Of a DNA stretch of 64,000 nt, positions 45,820-54,477 are shown piece after piece. The stretch lies in assembly GCA_900469475.1 (NCBI GenBank), contig UBXG01000002.1:508577-572576 (forward strand), in the 5' to 3' direction. The notes under the pieces are model-generated. The model searched no databases. It saw nothing but the letters and a program-made list of their open reading frames with translations, and had not been told where the DNA came from. Made by a program: the position numbers and the translations under genes. Numbering within the stretch: position 1 is the first letter of the stretch; each line of letters opens with the position of its first letter. Source of the DNA: Hyphomicrobiales bacterium. Its GTDB lineage: Bacteria; Pseudomonadota; Alphaproteobacteria; Rhizobiales; Rhizobiaceae.

Positions 45820-46680
45820 GTCCCCCAGCAGCTGGCGATCGTCGCCGTCGCGGTGAGCGACGAGCTGCTGCTTGATGCGGCGCAGCGTCACCGTAGCCTG
45901 CGGCTGGATGCGATAGGCGACCAGACTGGCGAGAATGTCCACCACGGCGAGATAGGCGATGCGGGTCGATGTCGGCCGATAGATATTGTCACCTTCCGGA
46001 AGATCGACGGGCAACGTGATTTCCGCGGCCTGGGCGACCGGGCTGTTGCTCTGCGTCAGCGCTATGGTCGGAATCTTGGCTTCGCGCGCCAGCGTGAAGG
46101 CGCGCACCAGCTCGGCGTTACGGCCTGAGAAGGACGAGCCGATCAACACGTCCGTCGGCTTGGCGGCAGCCGCCATCATCAGCTGCATGCTGTGATCGGA
46201 GCTTGCGGTAATGCGGAGACCGAGCCGGAACAGGCGGTTCTGCAGCTCGGTCGCAATCATCGAGGAATTGCCGCCGGAACCGAAGGCATAGATCATCTCG
46301 GCGCCGGCAAGCCGGTTTGCCGCCCGTTCGATCGCCGCGACGTCCAGACCGCGATGCAGCAGGAAGAGTGCGTTCTGCGCCTTGGTAATAATGTCTTGTG
46401 CGACGTCGGCCGGGGCAATGCTCTTCGGCTCGGGCTTCAGATAGCGCATGCCCACATAGGCGGTACGCGCGAGCTGCACCTTGAAATCGGAAAAGCTCTC
46501 GCAGCCCAGACGCCGGCAGAAGCGCGTCACCGTCGGCGGCGAGACATCCGCCTTGCCCGCCAGCTCGATGATGGAAGCATTGACGGCGAATTCGAAATCA
46601 TTGAGGACGATATCGGCGATGCGGATTTCCGATTGCGAAAGCCGCCCCCTCTCGTCCTGCATGGTCGTGAAGATATCCAT
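45817..46680 (-). CDS. MurR/RpiR-family transcriptional regulator
   Basis: The 287-aa protein has an N-terminal HTH_6 (1-80: LSQSEIRIADIVLNDFEF, ASIIELAGKADVSPPTVTRFCRRLG) and a C-terminal SIS sugar-phosphate-sensing domain (about 115-250: YAFGSGGNSSMIATELQNRL, LIGSSFSGRNAELVRAF). RpiR regulators repress or activate sugar and amino-sugar catabolism genes in response to phosphosugars. I start at MDIFTTMQDE with GGGGA upstream. Upstream frames are Cys-rich and unlikely. It is divergent from the NTF2-like/M81/DSD1 operon. Confidence 0.93.
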   Translation of the reverse strand: MDIFTTMQDERGRLSQSEIRIADIVLNDFEFAVNASIIELAGKADVSPPTVTRFCRRLGCESFSDFKVQLARTAYVGMRYLKPEPKSIAPADVAQDIITKAQNALFLLHRGLDVAAIERAANRLAGAEMIYAFGSGGNSSMIATELQNRLFRLGLRITASSDHSMQLMMAAAAKPTDVLIGSSFSGRNAELVRAFTLAREAKIPTIALTQSNSPVAQAAEITLPVDLPEGDNIYRPTSTRIAYLAVVDILASLVAYRIQPQATVTLRRIKQQLVAHRDGDDRQLLGD

Positions 46681-46853
46681 CAGCCTCCCCTTTGTCGCTG
46701 GTTCACCCACGTTTGACACGTAGTCAGCGACGCGATCCATCTCAATCTTATCGAATCCGCCGGCGCCTGTGGACTGGCGTGGGCACAGATGGGGCTTGTC
46801 ATTCGTTCCCATTTCGCCGGAACCGTGACATGCGATGGCCGCCATGCGGTTCA

Positions 46854-46868
46854 TGCAAATTATTTTCT
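46854..46868. promoter_or_regulatory. Candidate RpiR operator, site 1
   Basis: TGCAAATTATTTTCT contains AAATTATTTTC, differing at one base from AATTTATTTTC found twice upstream of the Gfo-ABC operon. It lies just upstream of the -35 of the NTF2-like gene and between the divergent starts. Confidence 0.55.
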
Positions 46869-46875
46869 TGATACG

Positions 46876-46904
46876 TTGACAAATGACCATAGAAAGCAGA
46901 ATTT
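46876..46904 (+). promoter_or_regulatory. Predicted promoter of NTF2-M81-DSD1 operon
   Basis: TTGACA, a 17-base spacer and GAATTT stand 37-65 bases upstream of the ATG at 46941. Site 1 precedes it and a second A/T motif (TGAAAATCGCAAATTATGAA) lies at 46911-46930 after it. Confidence 0.45.
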
Positions 46905-46940
46905 GACCAGTGAAAATCGCAAATTATGAAAAGAATTTAA

Positions 46941-47441
46941 ATGACGGCGGATACTATGCGTGATCCTTTCAAGAATCCCTTCCCTGCCAGCGATACCGCC
47001 AGGCATTCGATCTGGGAGATGCTCGTTCCGCGTGACATCGATGCCTTTCTTGCCGCCGACTGGTCGAAAGTCGCGGGTGATTTCGTCGAGGAAGGCTTCA
47101 TTGGCATCGACGGAAAGCGCGAGGTCAGCCCTGATAAATGGCGTCTCGCCTTCCCGACCTTGTCGGCCTATCGTGACGAATGGCTGCGCCAGGCGCGCGA
47201 CTTCGCCACGCAATCTTTCGCGGAAGATCCGCGCACGGCCATTTTCACCACCACGACGCTCGAAGACATCGAAATCGAAGGCGATATGGCGCTGGTGCGC
47301 AAGAAGTTCGACGGCAGCCTGAAGAAGTCGGACGGCGGCATCGACCTTCTGAGGTGGCAGACACTTTATTATTGCCGCCTGCATGAGGGACACTGGAAGA
47401 TCTGCGGCTTTACCGGTTACCTGCCGAATCCCATGGAATAG
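46941..47441 (+). CDS. NTF2/SnoaL-like hypothetical protein
   Basis: This 166-aa protein ends in ALVRKKFDGSLKKSDGGIDL and TLYYCRLHEGHWKICGFTGYLP, the beta-sheet end of an NTF2-like cone fold. The front half (RDIDAFLAADWSKVAGDF, FPTLSAYRDEWLRQARDF) is helical. The start at 46941 has only weak GAAAAG upstream. Met at 46956 is an alternative. It is the first gene of the operon with the M81 peptidase (11 bases later). The role is unknown and may be a small-molecule isomerase or binding protein. Confidence 0.8.
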   Translation: MTADTMRDPFKNPFPASDTARHSIWEMLVPRDIDAFLAADWSKVAGDFVEEGFIGIDGKREVSPDKWRLAFPTLSAYRDEWLRQARDFATQSFAEDPRTAIFTTTTLEDIEIEGDMALVRKKFDGSLKKSDGGIDLLRWQTLYYCRLHEGHWKICGFTGYLPNPME

Positions 47442-47452
47442 AGGCGACAGCG

Positions 47453-48928
47453 TTGCGCATTTTCACCGCGGCCCTTGCGACCGAGACGAATACCTTCTCC
47501 CCCATCTGCGTTGATCGGCGCGCTTTCGAAGCCTCTCTCTATGCGCCTCCCGGCATGCACCCGGAAACGCCGACGCTGTGTACGGCGCCGATCACCGTCG
47601 GTCGTCGCATCGCGGCGGAAAAGGGCTGGGAGGTGATCGAGGGCACCGCCACATGGGCCGATCCGGCCGGACTGGTGAATCGCCGTACCTATGAGGAACT
47701 GCGCGACGAAATTCTCGAGCAATTGCGCGCGGCGATGCCTGTCGATGGCGTGGTTCTCGGGCTGCACGGCGCCATGGTTGCGGATGGTTATGAGGATACG
47801 GAAGGTGATTTCCTGTCGCGCGTGCGCGAGATCGTCGGCCCGGATATCCTGGTGTGCGCCGAACTCGATCCGCACAGCCATCTGACGGCGAAGCGCCTCG
47901 CCGCCGCTGATTTCTTCGTCTATTTCAAGGAATTCCCGCATACAGACTTCGTCGATCGCGCCGAGGACCTCTGGCGGATCGCCATCGATACGCTGGAAGG
48001 CCGGGTCAAGCCGGTCATGTCCGTCTTCGACTGCCGCATGATCGATGTGTTTCCGACCTCGCGCGACCCCATGCGCTCCTTCGTCGACAAGATCATGACG
48101 ATGGAAAAGAGCGATGCGGACATTCTGTCCATCTCCGTCATTCACGGCTTCATGGCGGGCGACGTGCCCGAAATGGGCACAAAGCTGCTCGTCGTCACCG
48201 ATAATAAGCCGGATAAAGGCTCTGCAATCGCCCGCGATCTTGGCCTGGAACTCTTTTCGAAGCGCGGCACCTTCATCATGCCGCAGATCGATGAGAAGCA
48301 GGCGGTGAGCGAGGCGATGGCTGCGGCCTCGGGTCCCGTCGTCATCGCCGATCTCTGGGATAATCCCGGCGGCGGCACGGCAGGCGATGCTACGGTCATC
48401 CTGCAGGAATTGCTCGACCGCGGCGCTACCGATACGGCGATCGGCACGATCTGGGACCCAATGGCCGTTCAGATCTGCATGGCGGCCGGCGAAGGCGCGG
48501 AAATCCCACTGCGCTTCGGTGCGAAATCGGCGCCGGGCACGGGTAATCCGATCGACGGTCTCGTCAGGATCGTTCGCATCGTCCCGAATGCCGAGATGCG
48601 TTTCGGCGAGAGCTTCGCTCCCTTCGGCGATGCCGCGCATATTCAGCTCGACGGTATCGACATCATCTTGAATTCGACACGCGCGCAGAGCTTCGATCCG
48701 AGCCTGTTTTCCGTCATGGGCATCGATCCCGGAACGAAGAAGATCCTGGTCATCAAATCGACCAATCACTTCTACGCATCCTTTTCCAAGATCGCATCGC
48801 AGATCCTTTACTGCTCCGCGGGAACGCCTTATCCCAACAATCCCGCACGCACGCCTTATCGCCGCGCGCGAAAGGATATCTGGCCGATGGTGGCGGACCC
48901 CTTTGCAGAAGAACGGAAAGATGCCTGA
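47453..48928 (+). CDS. M81 family metallopeptidase (MlrC/microcystinase C-like)
   Basis: The 491-aa protein has the MlrC N-domain (FTAALATETNTFSP, LHGAMVADGYEDTEGDFL, ELDPHSHLT) and C-domain (VVIADLWDNPGGGTAGDAT, FYASFSKIA, near-terminal YPNNPARTPYRRARKDIWP). A TTG start has GAGG eight bases upstream. MlrC hydrolyses linear peptides containing unusual residues such as Adda and D-amino acids. It overlaps the DSD1 gene by 8 bases, indicating translational coupling. Confidence 0.94.
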   Translation: MRIFTAALATETNTFSPICVDRRAFEASLYAPPGMHPETPTLCTAPITVGRRIAAEKGWEVIEGTATWADPAGLVNRRTYEELRDEILEQLRAAMPVDGVVLGLHGAMVADGYEDTEGDFLSRVREIVGPDILVCAELDPHSHLTAKRLAAADFFVYFKEFPHTDFVDRAEDLWRIAIDTLEGRVKPVMSVFDCRMIDVFPTSRDPMRSFVDKIMTMEKSDADILSISVIHGFMAGDVPEMGTKLLVVTDNKPDKGSAIARDLGLELFSKRGTFIMPQIDEKQAVSEAMAAASGPVVIADLWDNPGGGTAGDATVILQELLDRGATDTAIGTIWDPMAVQICMAAGEGAEIPLRFGAKSAPGTGNPIDGLVRIVRIVPNAEMRFGESFAPFGDAAHIQLDGIDIILNSTRAQSFDPSLFSVMGIDPGTKKILVIKSTNHFYASFSKIASQILYCSAGTPYPNNPARTPYRRARKDIWPMVADPFAEERKDA

Positions 48929-50045
48929 CATGGCTTCCAGTATCGCTCATGACATCGCCTTGGAAATCGGCCCCAAGCCCGGCGACACGATCGACAGCCT
49001 CTCCACGCCGCGCCCGATCATCGACGAAGACCGGCTGGCTGCGAACATTGCTCGCGTGCAGTCCTACATGGATGCGCATGGACTGAATTTCCGCCCGCAT
49101 ATCAAGACGCACAAGATCCCTGCACTGGCGCATGCCCAGGTCGCCGCCGGCGCAAAGGGCATCAACTGCCAGAAGATCACCGAGGCGGAAGTCTTCGCCA
49201 AGGCAGGTTTCGAGGATATTCTGATCACCTTCAATATTCTCGGGGCGGAAAAGCTGACACGGCTTTCGGCTTTGAACGACCGCATTGCCGGCCTCAAGGT
49301 CGTGGCGGATAGCATGGTGACGGTTGACGGACTCTCCGACTGGTTCGCCGTCCGCAAGCCGCTGACCGTGCTGGTGGAATGCGATACCGGCGGCGCGCGC
49401 TGCGGTGTGCAATCGCCCGCGCAGGCAGCCGCTCTCGGCAAGCATATAGCCGGCAAGCCCGGTCTCGTCTTCGGCGGCTTGATGAACTATCCGAAGCCGA
49501 ACGACGCCGCCGCGACACAGGCTTTCCTCGTTGAAGCGGTAGCGCTGCTGAAGAATGATGGCATCGAATGCCCGATCGTCAGCAATGGCGGCACGCCGAG
49601 CCTTTTCGAGGCGCATCTCGTCACGGCCGCCACCGAGCACCGCGCCGGGACCTATATCTATAATGACCGCTCCATGGTGCGTGCGGGCCATTGCCGGGAA
49701 GAGGATTGCGCCATGCACATTCTCGCCACCGTCGTTTCGCGCCCGACCGAAGACCGTGCCGTCATAGATGCCGGCTCCAAGGCTCTGACCTCAGACCTTC
49801 TTGGTTTTGCCGATTATGGCCAGGTGGTCGGCTATCCCGAAGCCGTCATCAAGGGGCTATCGGAGGAACATGGCGTCATCGACCTATCGAACTGCATCGG
49901 CCCTCGTCCTGAGATCGGCGACAAGATCCGCATTATCCCGAACCATACCTGCGTCGTTTCCAATCTCTTCGACCAGATGGTGTTCCATCGCGATGGCGTG
50001 GTGACGCGCGTCGAAGAGGTGGCCGCTCGCGGTTTGGTCTGGTAA
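48921..50045 (+). CDS. DSD1-family PLP-dependent enzyme (D-threonine aldolase/D-serine dehydratase-like)
   Basis: The 374-aa fold-type III enzyme has its PLP Lys in RPHIKTHK (about K62), ends in the zinc pair H342/C344 of IPNHTCVVSN, and has GGTPSLFEAH plus AGTYIYND in between. Members cleave D-threonine or D-3-hydroxy amino acids, or deaminate D-serine. Start 48921 overlaps the M81 gene. GGAAAG is close upstream. The pair suggests breakdown of D-amino-acid-containing compounds. The exact reaction is not predictable. Confidence 0.92.
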   Translation: MPDMASSIAHDIALEIGPKPGDTIDSLSTPRPIIDEDRLAANIARVQSYMDAHGLNFRPHIKTHKIPALAHAQVAAGAKGINCQKITEAEVFAKAGFEDILITFNILGAEKLTRLSALNDRIAGLKVVADSMVTVDGLSDWFAVRKPLTVLVECDTGGARCGVQSPAQAAALGKHIAGKPGLVFGGLMNYPKPNDAAATQAFLVEAVALLKNDGIECPIVSNGGTPSLFEAHLVTAATEHRAGTYIYNDRSMVRAGHCREEDCAMHILATVVSRPTEDRAVIDAGSKALTSDLLGFADYGQVVGYPEAVIKGLSEEHGVIDLSNCIGPRPEIGDKIRIIPNHTCVVSNLFDQMVFHRDGVVTRVEEVAARGLVW

Positions 50046-50076
50046 GGCGATCTGCCACTCGCGGGTCGCATCGGGG

Positions 50077-50220
50077 CCACCCTCGTCCTTCGACGGGCCC
50101 AGGATGAGGGTGGAGCAAGCTATGCGACCGGGCCACGAGGCTAGCCCTCATGGTGAGGTGCGCAGGCTCCTGAGCTTGTCGAGGGGGCCGGAGCCTCGAA
50201 CCAAGAGGGCGGATGGCTGC
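50077..50220. repeat. Rhizobial REP-like palindromes between convergent genes
   Basis: CCACCCTCGTCCT and AGGATGAGGGTGG (50077-50113) form a 13-bp stem with one mismatch. A second diverged unit (about 50136-50220) has GCCCTCATGGT...AACCAAGAGGGC. Both resemble common REP-like intergenic elements of rhizobia. They separate the DSD1 gene from the ABC ATPase gene and may protect or end both messages. Confidence 0.7.
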
Positions 50221-50238
50221 TTCTTGGGCCACCTCCCG

Positions 50239-51372
50239 TCAGGAGGCGGCCCGGTTCAGCAGGTCCATGTCGATTTCGGCCAGTTCCACCCGCCGCTCGA
50301 AGGCCTGGCCATTCTCGTCAAACAGATGGCAATCGCCGAGGCGGATGCCGGTCTTGAGCGGGGCGTCCATGCGGATAGCCGCACTGCCCTCGAGCGTCGC
50401 ACAGAAATTCTCATCGATGCCATCAGCCGTGGCATAGGCGACCGTTTGAGCGCCGAGCCGCTCCACGACCGTCGGCACGATTGTCAACGTCAGATCGCCG
50501 TCCCCGAGCTGGACATGCTCCGGGCGGACGCCGAGTGTCAGCGGCTTGCCGGCAAAGCCGGGACGCGGCGTCACCGGCAGCAGGGCCTTCTGTCCCTTGT
50601 AGTCCACCTCCACACCCGCATCGCTGACGCCAGTGCAAGTGACAGGCAGGAAGTTCATCTTCGGATTGCCGATGAAGCGGGCAACGAAGGTATTGGCCGG
50701 CTTATGATAGAGCTCCAGCGGCGCACCGACCTGCGATATCTCCCCGGCGTTCAAGACGACGATCCGGTCGGCCATGGTCATGGCCTCGACCTGATCATGC
50801 GTCACATAGATCATGGTTGCCTGCAGCTGGCGGTGCAGCTTCGCGAGCTCGATGCGCATATCGGCACGCAGCGCAGCATCGAGGTTCGATAGCGGCTCGT
50901 CAAAAAGGAAGATCTTCGGCTCGCGCACGATGGCGCGGCCGATGGCGACACGCTGGCGCTGGCCGCCGGACAACTGGCCCGGCTTTTCCTGCAGGCGTTT
51001 ATCGAGGTGCAGGATGCGGGCAGCATTCTCGACCTTGGCCTTGAGTTTGTCCTCCGCCATCTTCTCCACCCGCAGCGGGAAGGCGATGTTCTCGAACACC
51101 GACATGTGCGGATAGAGAGCATAGGACTGGAAGACCATGGCGATGCCGCGCTTGACGGGCGGCAGATCGTTGACGCGGGCACCATCGATCTTGATGTCGC
51201 CGCTGGTCACATCGTCGAGACCGGCGATCATGCGCAGCAAGGTCGACTTGCCGCAGCCGGAGGGGCCGACGAAAACGATGAATTCACCGTCATTGACGTC
51301 GAGCTCCACGCCCTTGATGACCTCGAAATGACCGTAAGATTTTTTGACCTGATTAAGGTGCAGCTTTCCCAA
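50239..51372 (-). CDS. Sugar ABC transporter ATP-binding protein (UgpC/MsmK type)
   Basis: The 377-aa ATPase has Walker [14 protein letters not shown] (about 36-48), signature [15 protein letters not shown], Walker [14 protein letters not shown], and the C-terminal TOBE domain ([13 protein letters not shown]). It powers uptake of a carbohydrate. The start codon is TTG at 51372, with GGAG eight bases upstream. A 10-bp GC hairpin separates it from the binding-protein gene, which probably lowers its expression relative to the latter. Confidence 0.95.
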   Translation of the reverse strand: MGKLHLNQVKKSYGHFEVIKGVELDVNDGEFIVFVGPSGCGKSTLLRMIAGLDDVTSGDIKIDGARVNDLPPVKRGIAMVFQSYALYPHMSVFENIAFPLRVEKMAEDKLKAKVENAARILHLDKRLQEKPGQLSGGQRQRVAIGRAIVREPKIFLFDEPLSNLDAALRADMRIELAKLHRQLQATMIYVTHDQVEAMTMADRIVVLNAGEISQVGAPLELYHKPANTFVARFIGNPKMNFLPVTCTGVSDAGVEVDYKGQKALLPVTPRPGFAGKPLTLGVRPEHVQLGDGDLTLTIVPTVVERLGAQTVAYATADGIDENFCATLEGSAAIRMDAPLKTGIRLGDCHLFDENGQAFERRVELAEIDMDLLNRAAS

Positions 51373-51417
51373 ACTCTGTCTCCGCGCGGCGCCGCCAGGG
51401 GCGGGCAGGGCTCCAAA

Positions 51418-51440
51418 GGCCGCGCGCGATGCGCGCGGCC
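51418..51440. promoter_or_regulatory. Intergenic GC hairpin between binding protein and ATPase genes
   Basis: GGCCGCGCGC-GAT-GCGCGCGGCC is a perfect 10-bp stem. Comparable intercistronic hairpins downstream of ABC binding-protein genes stabilise the upstream mRNA and make it more abundant than the transporter genes. Confidence 0.65.
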
Positions 51441-51455
51441 CGGTTACTTGCAGAC

Positions 51456-52685
51456 TTATTTATACTGCTCGAGATCGGCCGCGGCCTTCTTCAGCGCATC
51501 CGCCGGCTGGGCCTGGCCGGTCACGACTGACTGGACCATGGCGATCATGGCGTTCTGGAAGCCCTTATAGTCCTTGAACAACGGCTCCGGACCACCATAG
51601 GCGATGCCGTCGATAAACGGCTTCCAGGAAGGGTCCTTCTTGACGAACTCGTCAACCATCGGAGACGGGCGTAGCGGCGTGAGGCCGGCACCGCCCTGGA
51701 GTTCGTATTCGCCCTGCGGGCCGGGAGAGGTGATGAATTTGGCAAATTCGATCGCCTTGTCCTCAACGCCAGACCCCTTGAAGACGGCAAGGCTGTCGGT
51801 GATGAGCAGCGTGCCCGGACCCTTGGCCGACGGGCCGAGCGGCAGCGGTGCCACACCCCAGTTGATCTTCGTTTCCTTGAGGCGGTAGGCAGCGCCGGAA
51901 CCAGCCTGGAGCATGCCGACCTTGCCATCGAGGAAGATAGCGCGCATTTCGTTCTGCTCGTAGGCCGTCGGTCCTTCGACCGAATAAGGTGTGATGTCCT
52001 TGTAGGCCTGGAGAGCTGCCAGAACTTCGGGACTGTCGAGGGTGATCTTGTCGCCGTCGATCACCTTGCCATTGTTGGTGTAAACCCAATGCAGGAACTG
52101 GTGCATGGTGTTGTCGAAGGTTTTGGCCGAGAGGCCGTATCCGGGAATGCCGGTCTTTTCCTTGATCGCCTTGGCGTCGGCGATTTCCTCGGCCCATGTG
52201 GTCGGCGGCTTCTCGGGGTCAAGGCCGGCCTTCTTGAAGAGGTCCTTGTTCCAATAGAGCGCCTTGGTCGAGAAGGCGATCGGCGTGCCCCACTGCTGTC
52301 CATCGATGGTGACCGTATTCACGATCCCCGGATAATAGGCCTTCTTCTCGTCGTCCGTCATCGGGATCGGAACAATCAGATCGTTGTCAGCGAACTGCTT
52401 GAGCGTGCGGGAACCGACATAGGCCATGGCGACCGGCGTGCCGGCTGCAGCCAGTGTTGTCGCCTTATCCTGGCACAATTCCCAGCCGACGAGCTCTGGC
52501 TTGACGGCCCAGCCCGGATTCTTGTCTTCCCACTGCTTGATATACTTCACATGGATCGTATCGATGCTGTCGCCGCAATAGATCCAGCTGATTTCCTTGT
52601 CGGCCGCCTGGGCGTTCACGGCGCCAAGCGCGGTGGAGCCGAGCAAAGCAAGGGCGAGAAGCCCTGTCTTGAAATGGAATGTCAC
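51456..52685 (-). CDS. Extracellular solute-binding protein, carbohydrate ABC (CUT1-like)
   Basis: The 409-aa protein has a signal peptide (about 1-28, ending AVNAQAADK) and the SBP_bac_1 fold ([60 protein letters not shown]). A GTG start has GGGAG seven bases upstream. It binds substrate in the periplasm for the two permeases. The sugar is unknown. CUT1 binding proteins often take di- or oligosaccharides. Confidence 0.94.
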   Translation of the reverse strand: MTFHFKTGLLALALLGSTALGAVNAQAADKEISWIYCGDSIDTIHVKYIKQWEDKNPGWAVKPELVGWELCQDKATTLAAAGTPVAMAYVGSRTLKQFADNDLIVPIPMTDDEKKAYYPGIVNTVTIDGQQWGTPIAFSTKALYWNKDLFKKAGLDPEKPPTTWAEEIADAKAIKEKTGIPGYGLSAKTFDNTMHQFLHWVYTNNGKVIDGDKITLDSPEVLAALQAYKDITPYSVEGPTAYEQNEMRAIFLDGKVGMLQAGSGAAYRLKETKINWGVAPLPLGPSAKGPGTLLITDSLAVFKGSGVEDKAIEFAKFITSPGPQGEYELQGGAGLTPLRPSPMVDEFVKKDPSWKPFIDGIAYGGPEPLFKDYKGFQNAMIAMVQSVVTGQAQPADALKKAAADLEQYK

Positions 52686-52722
52686 GTTTAAGCTCCCGTT
52701 CTCTCTGGTGGTTGATTTGATT

Positions 52723-53580
52723 TTATTGCTTCACCGCGCCGGCGGTCAGACCGCTGACGAGATACCGTTGCAGGAAGAAGATCACGACCAGAGCCGGCGC
52801 GATGCCGACGAAACTTGCGGCCATGAGTTCATTCCAGACGACCTCCTGCCGGCCGAAATAGGCGAAGAGCCCAACCGGCAGCGGCATGTATTCCGTCTTC
52901 GAATTGAAGGTAAGAGCATAGATGAACTGCTGCGCGTAGGCCTCGATGAACGAGGAAATCGCAACGACGACGATGCCGGGCATGGCGATCGGCAAGATGA
53001 CACGCCGCAGCGTATAGAGCTGGCTCGCGCCATCCACATAGGCCGCCTCATCCAGCTCGCGCGGAATGCGGCGGATATAGGTGTGCAGCAGCCAGATTCC
53101 CGTGGGAATGATGAAGGCCACACCCGGCACGATCATGGCGAAATAGGTGTTCAGCACACCGAAGGAACGCATGAGCCGGAACAGCGGGATGAGCAGCACG
53201 GCGCCGGAAAACATCTTGACCGCAAGGAACGCGCCGAGCAGCAGGCCGGATCCCTTGAATTCAAAACGGGCGAAGGCGTAGGCGGCCGGCACGACGAGGA
53301 TCAGCACGATGATGGTGATCGATCCGGAAACCAGAAACGAGTTGAAGATATACCAGCCGAAACCCGGCACGCTCGTCCACATCGTGCGATAGGCCGTAAA
53401 AGAGCCGTTCTCGGGGATGAAGCGGTAAGGCGACGAAAAGAGCTGGCTAAGCGGCTTCAGCGACACCAGGAACCCTTCGATGAAGGGCGCCAGCACGAAA
53501 GCCAGAAAGAGCAGGATTCCGGCATAGATGCCGATAAGCTCATACCACCTGTAGCGATGGATCATCGAAGGGTGGCTCAT
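52723..53580 (-). CDS. Carbohydrate ABC transporter permease (MalG type)
   Basis: The 285-aa protein has six helices and the EAA loop around ELDEAAYVDGASQLYTLRRVILPIAMPGI, which contacts the ATPase. It overlaps the upstream permease by four bases (ATGA) and has GGGAG ten bases before its ATG. Confidence 0.95.
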   Translation of the reverse strand: MSHPSMIHRYRWYELIGIYAGILLFLAFVLAPFIEGFLVSLKPLSQLFSSPYRFIPENGSFTAYRTMWTSVPGFGWYIFNSFLVSGSITIIVLILVVPAAYAFARFEFKGSGLLLGAFLAVKMFSGAVLLIPLFRLMRSFGVLNTYFAMIVPGVAFIIPTGIWLLHTYIRRIPRELDEAAYVDGASQLYTLRRVILPIAMPGIVVVAISSFIEAYAQQFIYALTFNSKTEYMPLPVGLFAYFGRQEVVWNELMAASFVGIAPALVVIFFLQRYLVSGLTAGAVKQ

Positions 53581-54464
53581 CGCTGCTTGGCTCCCGTGGA
53601 AAAGCGGCTGGTCAGGCGGAAATAGGCAAGACAGAAGAGCGACAGGAAGATGCAGATCAGCACTGCACGCGCAGCGCCCTCGCCATATTTGTAGGAGCCG
53701 ATCGCCGTTCGGTACGTGTCGATGATCATCGTCGTCGTTTCGCCGTTCGGACCACCGCGGGTCAGGATCCAGATGATATCGAAGGAATTGAAGGTCGAGA
53801 TCAGCGAGAGCATCGACATGGTGACCAGAGACGGCACCAACAGCGGCAGCGTGATGCGGCGGAAGCGATAGAAGCGGCCGGCGCCATCCGTCCAGGCCGC
53901 CTCGTAGAGATCGTGCGGAATCGCTTGCATGGCCGCCAGCATGTAAAGAGTAACCATGGGCACACCGATCCAGACGTCAGTGACGATCGTCGCCCAGAAG
54001 GCCGTACTGCCATAGGCCAGGAACGCGACGGGGCTGTCAACGATGCCGAAGCGCTGCAGCAGGCCGGAAATCATGCCGAACTGGCCATTATACATCCAGC
54101 CCCACATGAAGATGCCGATCGCCATAGGCACGATCCAGGGCGGCATGGTCAGCACGCGGAAGAGCGCGCGGCCCGGAACGGCCGAGTTCAGGAGCGCGGC
54201 CCCTAAAGTGCCGATGATCATCTTGATCGACACGGAGAAGAAGGTCCAGATGAAGGTGCGGACGATGACGCCTGCGAAAGTGTCGTTGAAGATCTTCGCG
54301 TAGTTCTCGAACCCAACCCAATTCGTCACCTTCTTCAACGACGCATCGGTGAAGGATAGGATTATCGTGTCGACCAGCGGATAGGCGACGATGACGGTGA
54401 CATAGAGGAGAGCCGGAAAAAGCAGGAGCCAGGCGAAGATGACCGTGCTGCGTTGAACACCCAT
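53577..54464 (-). CDS. Carbohydrate ABC transporter permease (MalF type)
   Basis: The 295-aa protein has six helices and the EAA loop DLYEAAWTDGAGRFYRFRRITLPLLVP. GGGAGGGG lies near the ATG. It follows the Gfo/Idh gene after 13 bases and overlaps the second permease gene by four. It is the first permease of the operon. Confidence 0.95.
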   Translation of the reverse strand: MGVQRSTVIFAWLLLFPALLYVTVIVAYPLVDTIILSFTDASLKKVTNWVGFENYAKIFNDTFAGVIVRTFIWTFFSVSIKMIIGTLGAALLNSAVPGRALFRVLTMPPWIVPMAIGIFMWGWMYNGQFGMISGLLQRFGIVDSPVAFLAYGSTAFWATIVTDVWIGVPMVTLYMLAAMQAIPHDLYEAAWTDGAGRFYRFRRITLPLLVPSLVTMSMLSLISTFNSFDIIWILTRGGPNGETTTMIIDTYRTAIGSYKYGEGAARAVLICIFLSLFCLAYFRLTSRFSTGAKQR

Positions 54465-54477
54465 CCCGCGCCCCTCC

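Noticed and set aside
46681..46890. 70-residue N-terminal extension of the RpiR regulator
   Set aside because: Cys-rich and low-complexity, no ribosome-binding site; the helix-turn-helix starts right after the Met at 46680.
47417..48931. 504-codon frame antisense to the M81 gene
   Set aside because: Shadow of a clear family member; no start signal.
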